A program made the position numbers and the translations under genes. DNA of 64,000 nucleotides from Aliamphritea hakodatensis (GTDB lineage: Bacteria; Pseudomonadota; Gammaproteobacteria; Pseudomonadales; Balneatricaceae), in assembly GCF_024347195.1 (NCBI RefSeq), contig NZ_AP025281.1, positions 3,782,001 to 3,846,000 on the forward strand. Direction: 5' to 3'. Positions 17,872 to 26,824 of this stretch are shown one piece after another. The stretch's first letter is position 1; every line of letters begins with the position of its first letter. The notes beneath the pieces are model-generated. The model made no database searches and was not told the DNA's origin. It saw only the letters and a program-made list of their open reading frames with translations.

Positions 17872-19932
17872 TCAGTTCTGAGCCATACCTTCTGCACCCA
17901 GATACCACTGAGTAGCCAGATACGGATACATACGGTAGAACTCGTAAGAAGAGGTCTTCGGTACTTCGAAGTTGCCCAGTGAACGGCTGCGGTATACCGG
18001 CGAAACCGCCTTTACAGTGCCGATGATGTACAGGTCATCCACCACCCGCTCAGCGATTTCCATTCCCAGCGTATCGGAGGCTTCAGTACCGGCCTGCAGC
18101 GTCACGAAACGGTCGGTCAGTTGCTTCATTTCTGCAACCGTGGACGGCGGCTGTACACCTTCCGCGCCGTTGGTATCCCGGTGCTGTGCCCACAGCATAC
18201 CGGTACGCAGGTCGAAGAAGCTGCCATACGGTGGTAGCAGGGTTTCAGTGTTGCTGGCCAGCGTTGCCAGCGGGCGGCCCATTACCCAGCTCAGGACACT
18301 CAGGTCGTTTGCGGTCTGGGAGTTGCGGTACTCATCAGAGGTCACTTCCTTGATGGTGGTTTTCACGCCCACTTCAGTCCAGTTGTTGGCAATGATTTCT
18401 ACCAGCTCAGTCGGTGTGCCCTGAGTCGCATACTGGATGTTCAGTTCGAACTTCTTACCGGACGGCAGATCACGCAGGCCATCGTTGTTTTTATCCACAA
18501 CACCGGCTTTGTCCAGCAATTCAGCGGCCATTTTCGGATCGTACTGGGTGAAACGGGTCTTCAGATCTTCCGTAATGAACGGTGTAGTATCCGCATCGAA
18601 ACCGGTGTACTGAGTCGGTTTACCCAGGCCAAAGTAAGCAATTTCGTTAATCTGATCACGGTTCATCGCTACCGACATGGCCCGGCGGAAGTTCACATCA
18701 TTGAACACCGCACGCTTTTCTTCGTCTTTATCCGTCAGGTTAAAGGCGATGGTGGTTTGCGCAATGGTCGGGCGAAGGGCAATTTCATACTTACCCTGAT
18801 CCTTGTTTTCCAGCAGTACCGGTGCCTGTGGCAGGTTAACCGCCTGCGCCTTGTAATCCACTTCACCGGCAATCAGCTTGGCGGTCTGGATATCTTCATC
18901 ACCGATAAACACTTCGCGGATTTCGTTGATGTACGGCAGCTGGTTACCGGCGGTATCCACCTGGAAGAAATACGGGTTAGCCACCAGACGGCGACCTTCC
19001 AGCGACTCTTCTACCACCAGATAGGATTCCAGGCTCGGTGCGATAGCTGTCAGACCGGCCGCCACCAGACGGTCAGAAGCCGATTTATCTTTCAGCAGTG
19101 GGGTCGGCACATCTTTCCAGTCAGACTGACCGTAGTAGAAGTTAATGACCGCATAACCGTTCTCGAAGCCCAGTTCTTCAGCTTTCTTGTCGGCATCCTT
19201 ATTCAGTTCCGGGTGGAACTGTGCCAGCAGGTGCTTCGGCTGGAATGGCTGGGCGTAATCCTGAGCAAAGTTATCCAGGAAACCCGGGGTGGATTCGTTC
19301 ATGGTGAACTGCACCGTGGTGTCATTCAGTACTTCAACCTTTACCGGCTTACCGGCCGACAGGAAACGGTCTTTAGGTTTTTCGATTACATTACTGTTCA
19401 TCAGCAGATCGTTGTACCAGAAGGCGACATCTGCAGCGGTGAACGGCGCACCGTCAGACCACTTGTGACCGTCACGCAGGCTTACTTTCAGCACGGTAAA
19501 GTCCGCATTCCATTCCCAGGACTTAGCCACGTTAGGCACCACAGTCGCCAGATCATCGCTGAAACGCACCAGGTTAACGTGGCGCACCGACAGCAGGTCT
19601 GAAGTACCGGATTCCGTCGCCTTGGAAATACCGTCCAGCACACCGCCGTAAATACCGATCTGCTGATAAGGGGCTACCACTAAAGGCTCTGTCGGAATAC
19701 GTTTAGCCAGTGGCATCAATGCCGGGTTACCGGCGATACGGGCGTTCAGCGCTTTGATGGCCGGGTTCTCTGCAAAGCTCAGCTTGCAGCCCTGCTGTGC
19801 TTCATATTCAGCACGCTCAAAAATATGCGGGTATTTACCGCCGGCATCCGGACCGGTCACAGCCGGGCAGCTCGCCAACACATTGCTTGCCATCAGCGCG
19901 GTTGCGCCTGCGATTAACAACTTATTCATCAT
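17872..19932 (-). CDS. ABC importer periplasmic binding protein, SBP_bac_5 type
   Basis: 686 residues, long for this peptide-binding family. A Sec signal (MNKLLIAGATALMASNVLA) precedes the mature protein, and the family core is recognisable (WEWNADFTVLKVSLRDGHKWSDG, FTAADVAFWYNDL, AMSVAMNRDQINE). AGGAA precedes a double ATG. The substrate is not readable from sequence. The two enzymes encoded just upstream act on phosphate or phosphonate groups, so an organophosphorus compound is a better guess than a peptide. Confidence 0.9.
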   Translation of the reverse strand: MMNKLLIAGATALMASNVLASCPAVTGPDAGGKYPHIFERAEYEAQQGCKLSFAENPAIKALNARIAGNPALMPLAKRIPTEPLVVAPYQQIGIYGGVLDGISKATESGTSDLLSVRHVNLVRFSDDLATVVPNVAKSWEWNADFTVLKVSLRDGHKWSDGAPFTAADVAFWYNDLLMNSNVIEKPKDRFLSAGKPVKVEVLNDTTVQFTMNESTPGFLDNFAQDYAQPFQPKHLLAQFHPELNKDADKKAEELGFENGYAVINFYYGQSDWKDVPTPLLKDKSASDRLVAAGLTAIAPSLESYLVVEESLEGRRLVANPYFFQVDTAGNQLPYINEIREVFIGDEDIQTAKLIAGEVDYKAQAVNLPQAPVLLENKDQGKYEIALRPTIAQTTIAFNLTDKDEEKRAVFNDVNFRRAMSVAMNRDQINEIAYFGLGKPTQYTGFDADTTPFITEDLKTRFTQYDPKMAAELLDKAGVVDKNNDGLRDLPSGKKFELNIQYATQGTPTELVEIIANNWTEVGVKTTIKEVTSDEYRNSQTANDLSVLSWVMGRPLATLASNTETLLPPYGSFFDLRTGMLWAQHRDTNGAEGVQPPSTVAEMKQLTDRFVTLQAGTEASDTLGMEIAERVVDDLYIIGTVKAVSPVYRSRSLGNFEVPKTSSYEFYRMYPYLATQWYLGAEGMAQN

Positions 19933-19966
19933 TCAGTTCCTGCTAAAAAATTAGTGAAAATTCAAA

Positions 19967-20659
19967 TCAGACCGGCGCTGCACAGGCAGGTGCCGGCCAG
20001 CGAATCAGTTGCCAGCCACGGGAAAGTGCCAGCTCACTGAGTGACTGATCAGGATTGGTCGCAACCGGATGCTCCACCAGCTCAAGGAGCGGCAGATCAT
20101 TCATTGAGTCGCTGTAGAAATACGCACCGTCCATGGACTCTCCCTGTTCTTCCAGCCAGGCCTTCAGCCGGATAATCTTGCCTTCCCTAAAACTGGGTAC
20201 ACCGGAAACTTCACCGCTGTAGCCCGTATCGGCTCCCTCTGTTGCAGGGGTTTCTTCCAGCTCGATGGCCAGGACATCCTCAACCCCCAACTCCTTAGCA
20301 ATGGCCCTGACGATAAACGCCGCCGTTGCAGAAATAATCACCAAACGCTTACCCTGCGCCCGGCACGCCGCCAGCAGTTCGCGGGCATCCGTATATACCC
20401 GGGGTGCCAGATATTCTTTGATGAACACCGGCATCAGAGCATCAACCTGCTGGGTACTCAGATGCGCTAACGGCGCTAACTGAAAACGCACGTAGTCACG
20501 CATATCCAGCGTGCCGGCGCTGTACTGTTCGGAAAACGCCCGGTCGCCGGCCACAAAGTCATCACCGGCAAAACCGTGATCAACCAGAAAACGACAGAAC
20601 AGTGAGGCGCTGTCTCCCGCTACCAGAGTTTCATCCAGATCAAAAATCGCTAACGCCAT
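19967..20659 (-). CDS. HAD-IB phosphatase, SerB-like
   Basis: 230 residues with all HAD motifs: IFDLDET (nucleophile Asp), ISATAAF (motif II), Lys in EGKIIRLKAW and YSDSMNDLPLL (motif IV). Probably a cytoplasmic phosphomonoester hydrolase. It is clearly paralogous to the HAD gene at 38177-38833 in the phosphonate island; the two share long identical stretches around each motif. Its ATG lies 2 bases after the upstream enzyme's stop, so they form a pair. Substrate unknown. Confidence 0.88.
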   Translation of the reverse strand: MALAIFDLDETLVAGDSASLFCRFLVDHGFAGDDFVAGDRAFSEQYSAGTLDMRDYVRFQLAPLAHLSTQQVDALMPVFIKEYLAPRVYTDARELLAACRAQGKRLVIISATAAFIVRAIAKELGVEDVLAIELEETPATEGADTGYSGEVSGVPSFREGKIIRLKAWLEEQGESMDGAYFYSDSMNDLPLLELVEHPVATNPDQSLSELALSRGWQLIRWPAPACAAPV

Positions 20660-20661
20660 GC

Positions 20662-21492
20662 TCAGTTCACTCCTGAAAAATCAGCATGTAAGAAATCTTT
20701 AGGGAAGGCCTTACCGTGGCCCTGAATACCCAGCAGCTGACACACCGCGCCACAGAGTTCTAACTGCTGTGGCCGGGCTTCAGCGTGATGGGAAAAGCCC
20801 TGCCCCATCACATACAGCGGCACCATACGTTCTTCAGGCAAAATGCCACCGTGGCTGAAATCGTTATTCATGCCATGATCAGAAGTCACCAGTACCTGAT
20901 AACCGGCCGCCAGCCAGTCCGGTAAATATTCCGACAGCGCCATATCTGCATGCCGGGCAGTGTTACGGTATTTCGTGCTGTCCCAGCCGGCTTTATGCCC
21001 GGCATCATCAATGTTCATGGGGTGAACCAGCAGAAAATCCGGATCATGCTGCCGGCGCAGTGCCTCGGCATCAGCGAACAGATGATCGTCGGGATAATGA
21101 TCCTGGTGATAAAAAGTGCCGTACTGAATCGCCAGTTCAGGATCAGCTGTATGGCGATCCCGTTTGGCACTGAAAGGCGCACGGTTATAAAGTTCGCTGA
21201 ACCAGTGATAGGCTGCAGCGGCGGTGGTTAATCCCGCAGCACGGGCCAGGCTGAAAACACTCTGCTGAGTCGAAAGACGGCACACCGCGTTGTGCACAAT
21301 GCCGCTGTTAACCGGCGCAACGCCGGTCAGAATGGCTTCATACAGCGGCCGGGACATAGAAGGTAATTCGCACTGCAGCTTATACAGTGTCGCCTGCCCC
21401 TGCTCACGCAGCGCCTGCAGGAAGCCCATACACTGCTCGCCAACCCCGTACTCAAGGCCGTCCAGCACCACCAGAATCACTTTTTGTGACAT
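20662..21492 (-). CDS. Alkaline-phosphatase-superfamily phosphodiesterase/phosphonate hydrolase-like enzyme
   Basis: 276 residues from ATG 21492 (an ATG at 21510 is also possible; neither has a good ribosome site). It resembles the nucleotide pyrophosphatase/phosphonoacetate hydrolase group of two-metal enzymes: metal Asp in VVLDGLEYG, a nucleophile region LPSMSRPLYEAILTG, NIDDAGHKAG, SDHGMN and HGGILPEER. Ser stands where family members usually have Thr. It is shorter than phosphonoacetate hydrolases, which carry an extra cap region. It has no signal peptide, so it acts on imported substrate. It is first in an operon with a HAD phosphatase and an ABC importer. The substrate is unknown. Confidence 0.8.
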   Translation of the reverse strand: MSQKVILVVLDGLEYGVGEQCMGFLQALREQGQATLYKLQCELPSMSRPLYEAILTGVAPVNSGIVHNAVCRLSTQQSVFSLARAAGLTTAAAAYHWFSELYNRAPFSAKRDRHTADPELAIQYGTFYHQDHYPDDHLFADAEALRRQHDPDFLLVHPMNIDDAGHKAGWDSTKYRNTARHADMALSEYLPDWLAAGYQVLVTSDHGMNNDFSHGGILPEERMVPLYVMGQGFSHHAEARPQQLELCGAVCQLLGIQGHGKAFPKDFLHADFSGVN

Positions 21493-21621
21493 ATACACCA
21501 ACTCAGACATTAACCGGGCAACACCTGCGCCACAGCATCACGCTGCAAACAGGTCCTGCTTAAACTGCATTCAGGTTAATTTGTGAATGTGTAACTTATG
21601 CGACAGGATTGGGTATTTTTC

Positions 21622-21639
21622 GTGACATTTTTATGGCAC
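21622..21639 (-). promoter_or_regulatory. Candidate Pho box of the phosphodiesterase-HAD-ABC operon
   Basis: On the minus strand GTGCCAT-AAAA-ATGTCAC resembles the PhoB pattern CTGTCAT-N4-CTGTCAT (about 10 of 14 positions, correct 11-base period), 130 bases before the first gene. Further weaker 11-base-spaced units (CTGTCGC, GTTACAC) follow. No clear -10 sits at the expected place, so this is less sure than the two boxes in the phosphonate island. Confidence 0.45.
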
Positions 21640-21719
21640 GGCTTGTCTCGATAATCTTTGCTTATGCGCTGTCATTAAAACATCAGGAAGCAGCCGGTTG
21701 TCCGCTGACAAACAGGCAT

Positions 21720-21743
21720 AAAAAATGCCGCGAATGCGGCACT
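21720..21743 (-). terminator. Terminator after the DUF808 gene
   Basis: Minus strand TGCCGC-ATTC-GCGGCA followed by TTTTTTA, about 20 bases after the stop. Confidence 0.85.
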
Positions 21744-21760
21744 TCAGAAGGCGGGTAAAA

Positions 21761-22699
21761 TCAGGCGGCTACGCCTGAACCGGAAAAGCGACTGAACAGT
21801 TTCATGCCACCGGCCAGTATCAGCCCCAGCACCAGCCCCATCAGGCCGGCGGTGACTGAAGGGGCAAACAGCGCCACATAAATACTGATATCCGCCCCCA
21901 GGCGCTGCACATGATGCACCCATTCGGCTAACAGCGGGATACCGTGAACAATGATGCCACCGCCCACCAGGAACATGGCAAGCGTGCCGACTATGGTCAG
22001 GGTGCGCATCAGCCTGGGCGCAAACGCCAGCAGCCCCCGGCCAACGCTGCGCTTAACCGCAGCAAACGCCCCTTCTGCTTTGTCTTTCAGCAGGTACAGC
22101 CCGGCATCATCCAGCTTAACGATAATCGCCACCAGCCCGTACACAAACACGGTAATCAGCACCGCCAATACAGAAATCACCAGCGACTGCATGGCGAAGC
22201 TGGCATCCTGAACCGTGCCCAGTGCGATCGCAATAATCTCGGCAGAAAGAATAAAGTCGGTTCGAATCGCCCCTTTTATCTTATCTTTTTCCAGCTGTTC
22301 AAAGTCCGTATCCTGCTGCGCCAGCAAAGCCTCAACCTTGTCATCATCGGTCTGTTTCGAGGACTTACTGAACATATGCAGCACTTTCTCGGCGCCTTCA
22401 AAACATAAAAAAGCACCGCCCAGCATCAGCAACGGGGTAATCAGCCAGGGAATAAACGCACTGATCGCCAGCGCCGCCGGCACCAGTATCAGCTTATTCA
22501 GCAGAGAGCCTTTGGCCACGGCAAGCACTACAGGAATCTCCCGCTCAGCTTTAACCCCCGCCACCTGTTCGGCGTTCACTGCGAGATCGTCCCCCAGCAC
22601 CCCGGCGGTCTTTTTCGCTGCGACCTTGGTCAGTATTGCCACGTCATCAAGTACGGCGGCGATATCATCAAGAAGTGTTAATAAACTTCCGGCTGCCAT
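21761..22699 (-). CDS. DUF808/YedI-family inner-membrane protein
   Basis: 312 residues. The start (MAAGSLLTLLDDIAAVLDDV) and the segment VAAKKTAGVLGDDLAVNAEQ are typical of the YedI family, which has no known biochemical function. Several membrane segments follow (about 70-105, 150-200, 230-255 and 275-300). It is monocistronic with its own terminator. Confidence 0.88.
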   Translation of the reverse strand: MAAGSLLTLLDDIAAVLDDVAILTKVAAKKTAGVLGDDLAVNAEQVAGVKAEREIPVVLAVAKGSLLNKLILVPAALAISAFIPWLITPLLMLGGAFLCFEGAEKVLHMFSKSSKQTDDDKVEALLAQQDTDFEQLEKDKIKGAIRTDFILSAEIIAIALGTVQDASFAMQSLVISVLAVLITVFVYGLVAIIVKLDDAGLYLLKDKAEGAFAAVKRSVGRGLLAFAPRLMRTLTIVGTLAMFLVGGGIIVHGIPLLAEWVHHVQRLGADISIYVALFAPSVTAGLMGLVLGLILAGGMKLFSRFSGSGVAA

Positions 22700-22868
22700 C
22701 TGTATATTCCCTTTTCCGTTTAAAGCCAGATTCTCACAATCACCGCTTACCCTACAGGCGATGATCGTGGAAAGACATCATTAGCGACAGGATACCCAGG
22801 CGGATGAAACGCAGCTGAATGTTCCGCGGTATCAGGCCGGTATTTTGATACAGCCCCGGCTCACATAC

Positions 22869-23801
22869 CTATTCACGGCCGGGGACTCCCAGCTCTCCGG
22901 TTGAGGAAATCTGCAGATGGCGTTCCATTAAACTGGCCGCCCAGTGCCGGTCTCCCTGCTGAATACAATTGATAATATCCAGATGTTCCTGACAGGATTT
23001 CTGCATCCGCTCCGGATAAAGCACCGCGCCTGATTCAGTAAACCGCCGCATCCGGTTTTGCTGGCGCAGAATTTCAGCAAAAAACCGGTTGCCGGAAAAG
23101 TCCGCCAGCATCTGATGAAATTCTGCATTCACAGTCAGCAACATGTGCGGGGCAATCTCAAAGACCAGACCGTCAACCAGACGGTGATGCAGCTCTGCAC
23201 AGGCACCCAGTCTGGCACTGTCGACAGTAAAACTCTCACTGCGCAGGCCCACCGGTTCTATCAGTTGCCGCAGTTCATAACTTTCCCGGTTACTGCCACT
23301 GCTATCGATGAGCGTTGTAAAATTCCAGCCCTTCCCCTGTGACGGTTGCAACATGCCTTCACTGGCTAACTGCGCCAGTACCTTACTCAGCAAGGCCTTG
23401 GTCACATCATAACGGCGCAGTAAATCAGCTTCTGTCACATGGTTCGGTAACAGCCCCTGCACCCGGTCCTGCCCGATCCTGACATACAGCGCATCAAGAG
23501 GCGGCTGGGGTAACTCCAGTTCCAGGCGATATAAATCTTCACTGTCACAGTCCAGCAAATAACCACCTGATGATCTCGGTGTGACCACCTTGAAATGTTC
23601 TAACAGCTTAAGCGCTGCGCGCACCGGTGAACGGGATACCCCTAACTGCTCCGCCAGATCCCGCTCGGTTAAATGACTTTTGCGCTCCAGGCCACTGCGC
23701 TTTAGCAGTTCAATGATCTGATGGCTGAGCTCCGCCTGTAGCGGGTTCACTTTACGCACCGGTACCGGACTGCCGTCTTCGTTATCTTTCCCGTCTGTCA
23801 T
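22869..23801 (-). CDS. GntR-family transcriptional regulator
   Basis: 310 residues. The N-terminal winged helix (LTERDLAEQLGVSRSPVRAAL) is followed by an FCD-like all-helical region (ESYELRQLIEPVGLRS, NAEFHQMLADFSGN). A second partial HTH-like stretch (VTEADLLRRYDVTKALLSKVL) lies between them, making it longer than usual FadR-type regulators. It overlaps the hydrolase gene upstream by 20 bases, so the two are one transcription unit, divergent from the siderophore uptake genes. The effector is unknown. Confidence 0.85.
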   Translation of the reverse strand: MTDGKDNEDGSPVPVRKVNPLQAELSHQIIELLKRSGLERKSHLTERDLAEQLGVSRSPVRAALKLLEHFKVVTPRSSGGYLLDCDSEDLYRLELELPQPPLDALYVRIGQDRVQGLLPNHVTEADLLRRYDVTKALLSKVLAQLASEGMLQPSQGKGWNFTTLIDSSGSNRESYELRQLIEPVGLRSESFTVDSARLGACAELHHRLVDGLVFEIAPHMLLTVNAEFHQMLADFSGNRFFAEILRQQNRMRRFTESGAVLYPERMQKSCQEHLDIINCIQQGDRHWAASLMERHLQISSTGELGVPGRE

Positions 23802-24594
23802 CCATCATCACCCTAAAAAAATCAAATACCTGCGGCAGGATTTCAAAGCCATTATGGCCAACCCCGTTAATGCGATCAAATTGCAGCTGTTCCAGTACCG
23901 GCCTCCAGTTGTCATACAGACTCTGTGCCCGGACAACCCGGTTCTCACCGGCGGCATTGGCACCCACTGCCCAGTAACGGGATGCCTCAGTCAGGGTAAT
24001 TTCGGAGCTATCCAGATCCTCTTCCCCCACCAGAATCTGAACCGGCACTTCAGATATCGCTGCCAGGTCCATCTGGGTGCCGAAAACCGAGGCTATATCC
24101 CTGGTCCCTACCCACCAGTCAGCATCATTCATCAGCGTAACCAGCCCCGGCGCGCCAACGGACAACGCAGCCAGCCGGTGCGGCCACACATACAAAAAAC
24201 GGTTAGCAAACTGCCCGCCACCGGAAAAACCATGAAGATAAAATTTCTCCGTCTGTACGGGATATTTCCCGGCAACCTCATCCACCATTGATAACAGGAT
24301 CTGATCGTAGCGGATGCCATTATCCAAAAGAAACTTATACCCGCCGGTATCCTCAGGGGTAGGGATACCAACTGGAAAAAGCGGACAAAGTACAAGCATA
24401 TTCTGCTCATCCGCAAACTCACGGCACAGGTCACGATACATCTCTGCGGTACGCCGTGACCCATGAACAACTACAAGAAGCCGTAATTTAACGTCATTTT
24501 CTATGTTTTTTGGAACATATAGACAATAGCTGAAACGTTGGTCCGACTGGCTCGCGAAAAAGGCTGTGGCACCGGTTTCAAAATTTCCGAACAT
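23782..24594 (-). CDS. Alpha/beta hydrolase of esterase/depolymerase type
   Basis: 270 residues from ATG 24594 (a GTG at 24606 is in frame). The nucleophile elbow GFSGGG, an oxyanion region LLVVVHGSRR, a likely Asp in VGEEDLD and the C-terminal catalytic His in GVGHNGFE form the triad. No signal peptide is seen, so it is likely cytoplasmic. It resembles esterase D/PHB-depolymerase-like proteins. It starts 94 bases from the divergent siderophore receptor and shares its promoter region. A role in opening an imported siderophore ester is possible but is only inferred from position. Confidence 0.75.
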   Translation of the reverse strand: MFGNFETGATAFFASQSDQRFSYCLYVPKNIENDVKLRLLVVVHGSRRTAEMYRDLCREFADEQNMLVLCPLFPVGIPTPEDTGGYKFLLDNGIRYDQILLSMVDEVAGKYPVQTEKFYLHGFSGGGQFANRFLYVWPHRLAALSVGAPGLVTLMNDADWWVGTRDIASVFGTQMDLAAISEVPVQILVGEEDLDSSEITLTEASRYWAVGANAAGENRVVRAQSLYDNWRPVLEQLQFDRINGVGHNGFEILPQVFDFFRVMMDDRRER

Positions 24595-24643
24595 TTTTAA
24601 TTGCACTCACATTGGTATTTTGATTAACATAAATACCATAAAC

Positions 24644-24662
24644 GATAACAATTAGCATTTAT
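24644..24662 (+). promoter_or_regulatory. Candidate Fur box
   Basis: GATAACAATTAGCATTTAT matches the 19-base Fur consensus at about 12 positions, in the AT-rich divergent region between the hydrolase and the siderophore receptor. It could repress both directions when iron is plentiful. Confidence 0.55.
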
Positions 24663-24688
24663 ATTAACTTTTTAGGTTAGCATACCTC

Positions 24689-26824
24689 ATGAAATCAACC
24701 CTTATCGCCCTGTCATTCATTCCGGTGTCTGCGGCAATAATCTCCCCTTTTGTACACGCCGATAACACTGCCGACCGGCAACAGTTATCTGAGAATACTC
24801 AGGTCATCACAGCGACCCGTCAGGGAATGGCTGTGGAAGAACTGGCGCATGCCGTCACCGTCATTGACCGGGAACAGTTAAACAACCAGCTGCAAACCTC
24901 CAGAAATCTGGGTGAGGTACTGGCCAAAACGGTACCGGGTATGGCACCGGCCAGCCAGACGCTGACCAACTGGAGCCAGACCCTGCGGGGCCGGAACATG
25001 CTGGTTCTGATTGACGGTATTCCGCAGAACTCCAACCGGAACAGCCGCCGTGATCTCATGAGCATTGACGTTGGCAACATTGAACGTATTGAAGTGTTAC
25101 GGGGCGGCAGCGCCGTTTATGGCAGCGGGGCTGCGGGCGGCGTGGTGAACATCATTACCCGCCGTAATGTCGATGAGACCATCAGCAAAGTCGGCCTGAC
25201 AACCTCATTATCCAATCTGGACAGTGACAGCCTGCGCTACCGACTTGAGCAGTACACCGGCGGCCAGAGCGAAGATTTTGACTATGGCTTCAATGTCGCC
25301 TGGGAGCAGACAAAGGGTTTCTTCGATGCTGACGGCGACCGCATTGCACCGGAACCCAGCCAGGGCGATTTGTCCGATACCGGCAGTATCAGCCTGGCAG
25401 GCAAATTACGCTGGCACCTGGAGGGCAGTATGCTCACCCTGTCGGCCAGCCATTTCGATGCTGAACAGGATACCGACTATACCTCTGATGCCTCAGTCAA
25501 CAGCGCGCCAAAAGGATCGGTTAAAGCAAAGGCAATTTCCGGGCTGCAGCTGGATAAACAGCCGCGCACCGAAACCAGCCTGCTCAACCTGGCCTGGAAT
25601 GTCGACTCAACACCGCTGGGCAGTATGGATGCGCAGGTATACTACCGGGACCACCATGCACGCTTCTTCCCCTTTGCGTCCACCCCGGTTCAGCAGTACT
25701 TCCTGAACAGCGAGAGCATCGGTTCCCGCCTGACATTCAATACCGACATTGATGACGATAACCTGATTCGCTGGGGCGTCGACTACAATCACGAAGATTA
25801 TGAAAACCCCCAGTCCACTTACGACCGTACAGATTACGATAACAGCGACGGCAGGGTATTCACGGATACCGGAGACAGAATTGGCAGGCCCCCGGCGACC
25901 CAGGAAGATTTAGCCGCTTTCGCCCAGTACGAACAAAACCTGACCGAAAACTTCCGCTGGGAACTGGGTGCCCGCTATCAGCACTCTAAAGCATCTTTCG
26001 ATACTTTCACGACCATGTCCGGTAACAGAGTACAGGGCGGCGAAATCAGTTTTGATGATGTCATGTATAACACCGGTGCCGTCTATAGCTTCAGCGAATA
26101 CAGCGAAGTTTACGCAAACTTTTCTCAGGGTTTTGAACTGCCGGATATCGGCCTCCGCCTGAATAATGCATCCAGCACTTTCACCCTCTCCGATTCAGAA
26201 CTGAAGCCGATCAAAACCGATAATTATGAAATCGGTACCCGGTCAGACTGGGGCGACACTCAGCTGACATCCGCGGTGTTCTACAGCACCTCGGATCTGG
26301 GGCAACCGCAGGCCACGGCGCTGAATATATTCCTGCCACGGGCCAAGGAACGCATTTACGGTATTGAGCTGACAGCAGATCACCGCATCAGCGATCAGTG
26401 GTCCGTGGGCGGCCTGGCAACGTGGATGGAAGGCGAAACATACGATGAAACCCTAAATCGCTGGAGAGCACTGGATAACCTGCGCATTCCGCCGCTGCAA
26501 TTACGTGCCTATGTGGGCTATACCCCTGACAGCTACTGGTTCCACCGCCTGCAGGTGAACTACAGTGGCAACCGGGATGCCGGCTATGACGACAGAACCA
26601 ATGACAATCAGTTTGGCCGGTACACAAGGATCACGGATTACACAACGCTGGATTATCAGACCCGTTATGAAAACGGCCAGCATACGGTCAATATTGGCAT
26701 TGAAAACCTGCTGAACAACCAGTATCACACGGTCTACGGTCAGGCATTACGCGGTACTCAGAACACCAGTCACATTCCCGCGTCAGGCGCGACTCTGGCA
26801 ATGAGTTATCAGTACACATGGTAA
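24689..26824 (+). CDS. TonB-dependent ferric-siderophore receptor, IutA/FepA group
   Basis: 711 residues, full length. A Sec signal (about residues 1-24) precedes a TonB box-like TQVITATR, a plug domain (LRGRNMLVLIDGIPQN, GSAVYGSGAAGGVVNIITRR) and a 22-strand barrel ending in an aromatic residue (MSYQYTW). Stretches such as VYYRDHHARFFPF and FSQGFELPD resemble the aerobactin receptor IutA, so a hydroxamate ligand is plausible. It acts in the outer membrane with TonB. It overlaps the next gene by 7 bases. Confidence 0.93.
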   Translation: MKSTLIALSFIPVSAAIISPFVHADNTADRQQLSENTQVITATRQGMAVEELAHAVTVIDREQLNNQLQTSRNLGEVLAKTVPGMAPASQTLTNWSQTLRGRNMLVLIDGIPQNSNRNSRRDLMSIDVGNIERIEVLRGGSAVYGSGAAGGVVNIITRRNVDETISKVGLTTSLSNLDSDSLRYRLEQYTGGQSEDFDYGFNVAWEQTKGFFDADGDRIAPEPSQGDLSDTGSISLAGKLRWHLEGSMLTLSASHFDAEQDTDYTSDASVNSAPKGSVKAKAISGLQLDKQPRTETSLLNLAWNVDSTPLGSMDAQVYYRDHHARFFPFASTPVQQYFLNSESIGSRLTFNTDIDDDNLIRWGVDYNHEDYENPQSTYDRTDYDNSDGRVFTDTGDRIGRPPATQEDLAAFAQYEQNLTENFRWELGARYQHSKASFDTFTTMSGNRVQGGEISFDDVMYNTGAVYSFSEYSEVYANFSQGFELPDIGLRLNNASSTFTLSDSELKPIKTDNYEIGTRSDWGDTQLTSAVFYSTSDLGQPQATALNIFLPRAKERIYGIELTADHRISDQWSVGGLATWMEGETYDETLNRWRALDNLRIPPLQLRAYVGYTPDSYWFHRLQVNYSGNRDAGYDDRTNDNQFGRYTRITDYTTLDYQTRYENGQHTVNIGIENLLNNQYHTVYGQALRGTQNTSHIPASGATLAMSYQYTW

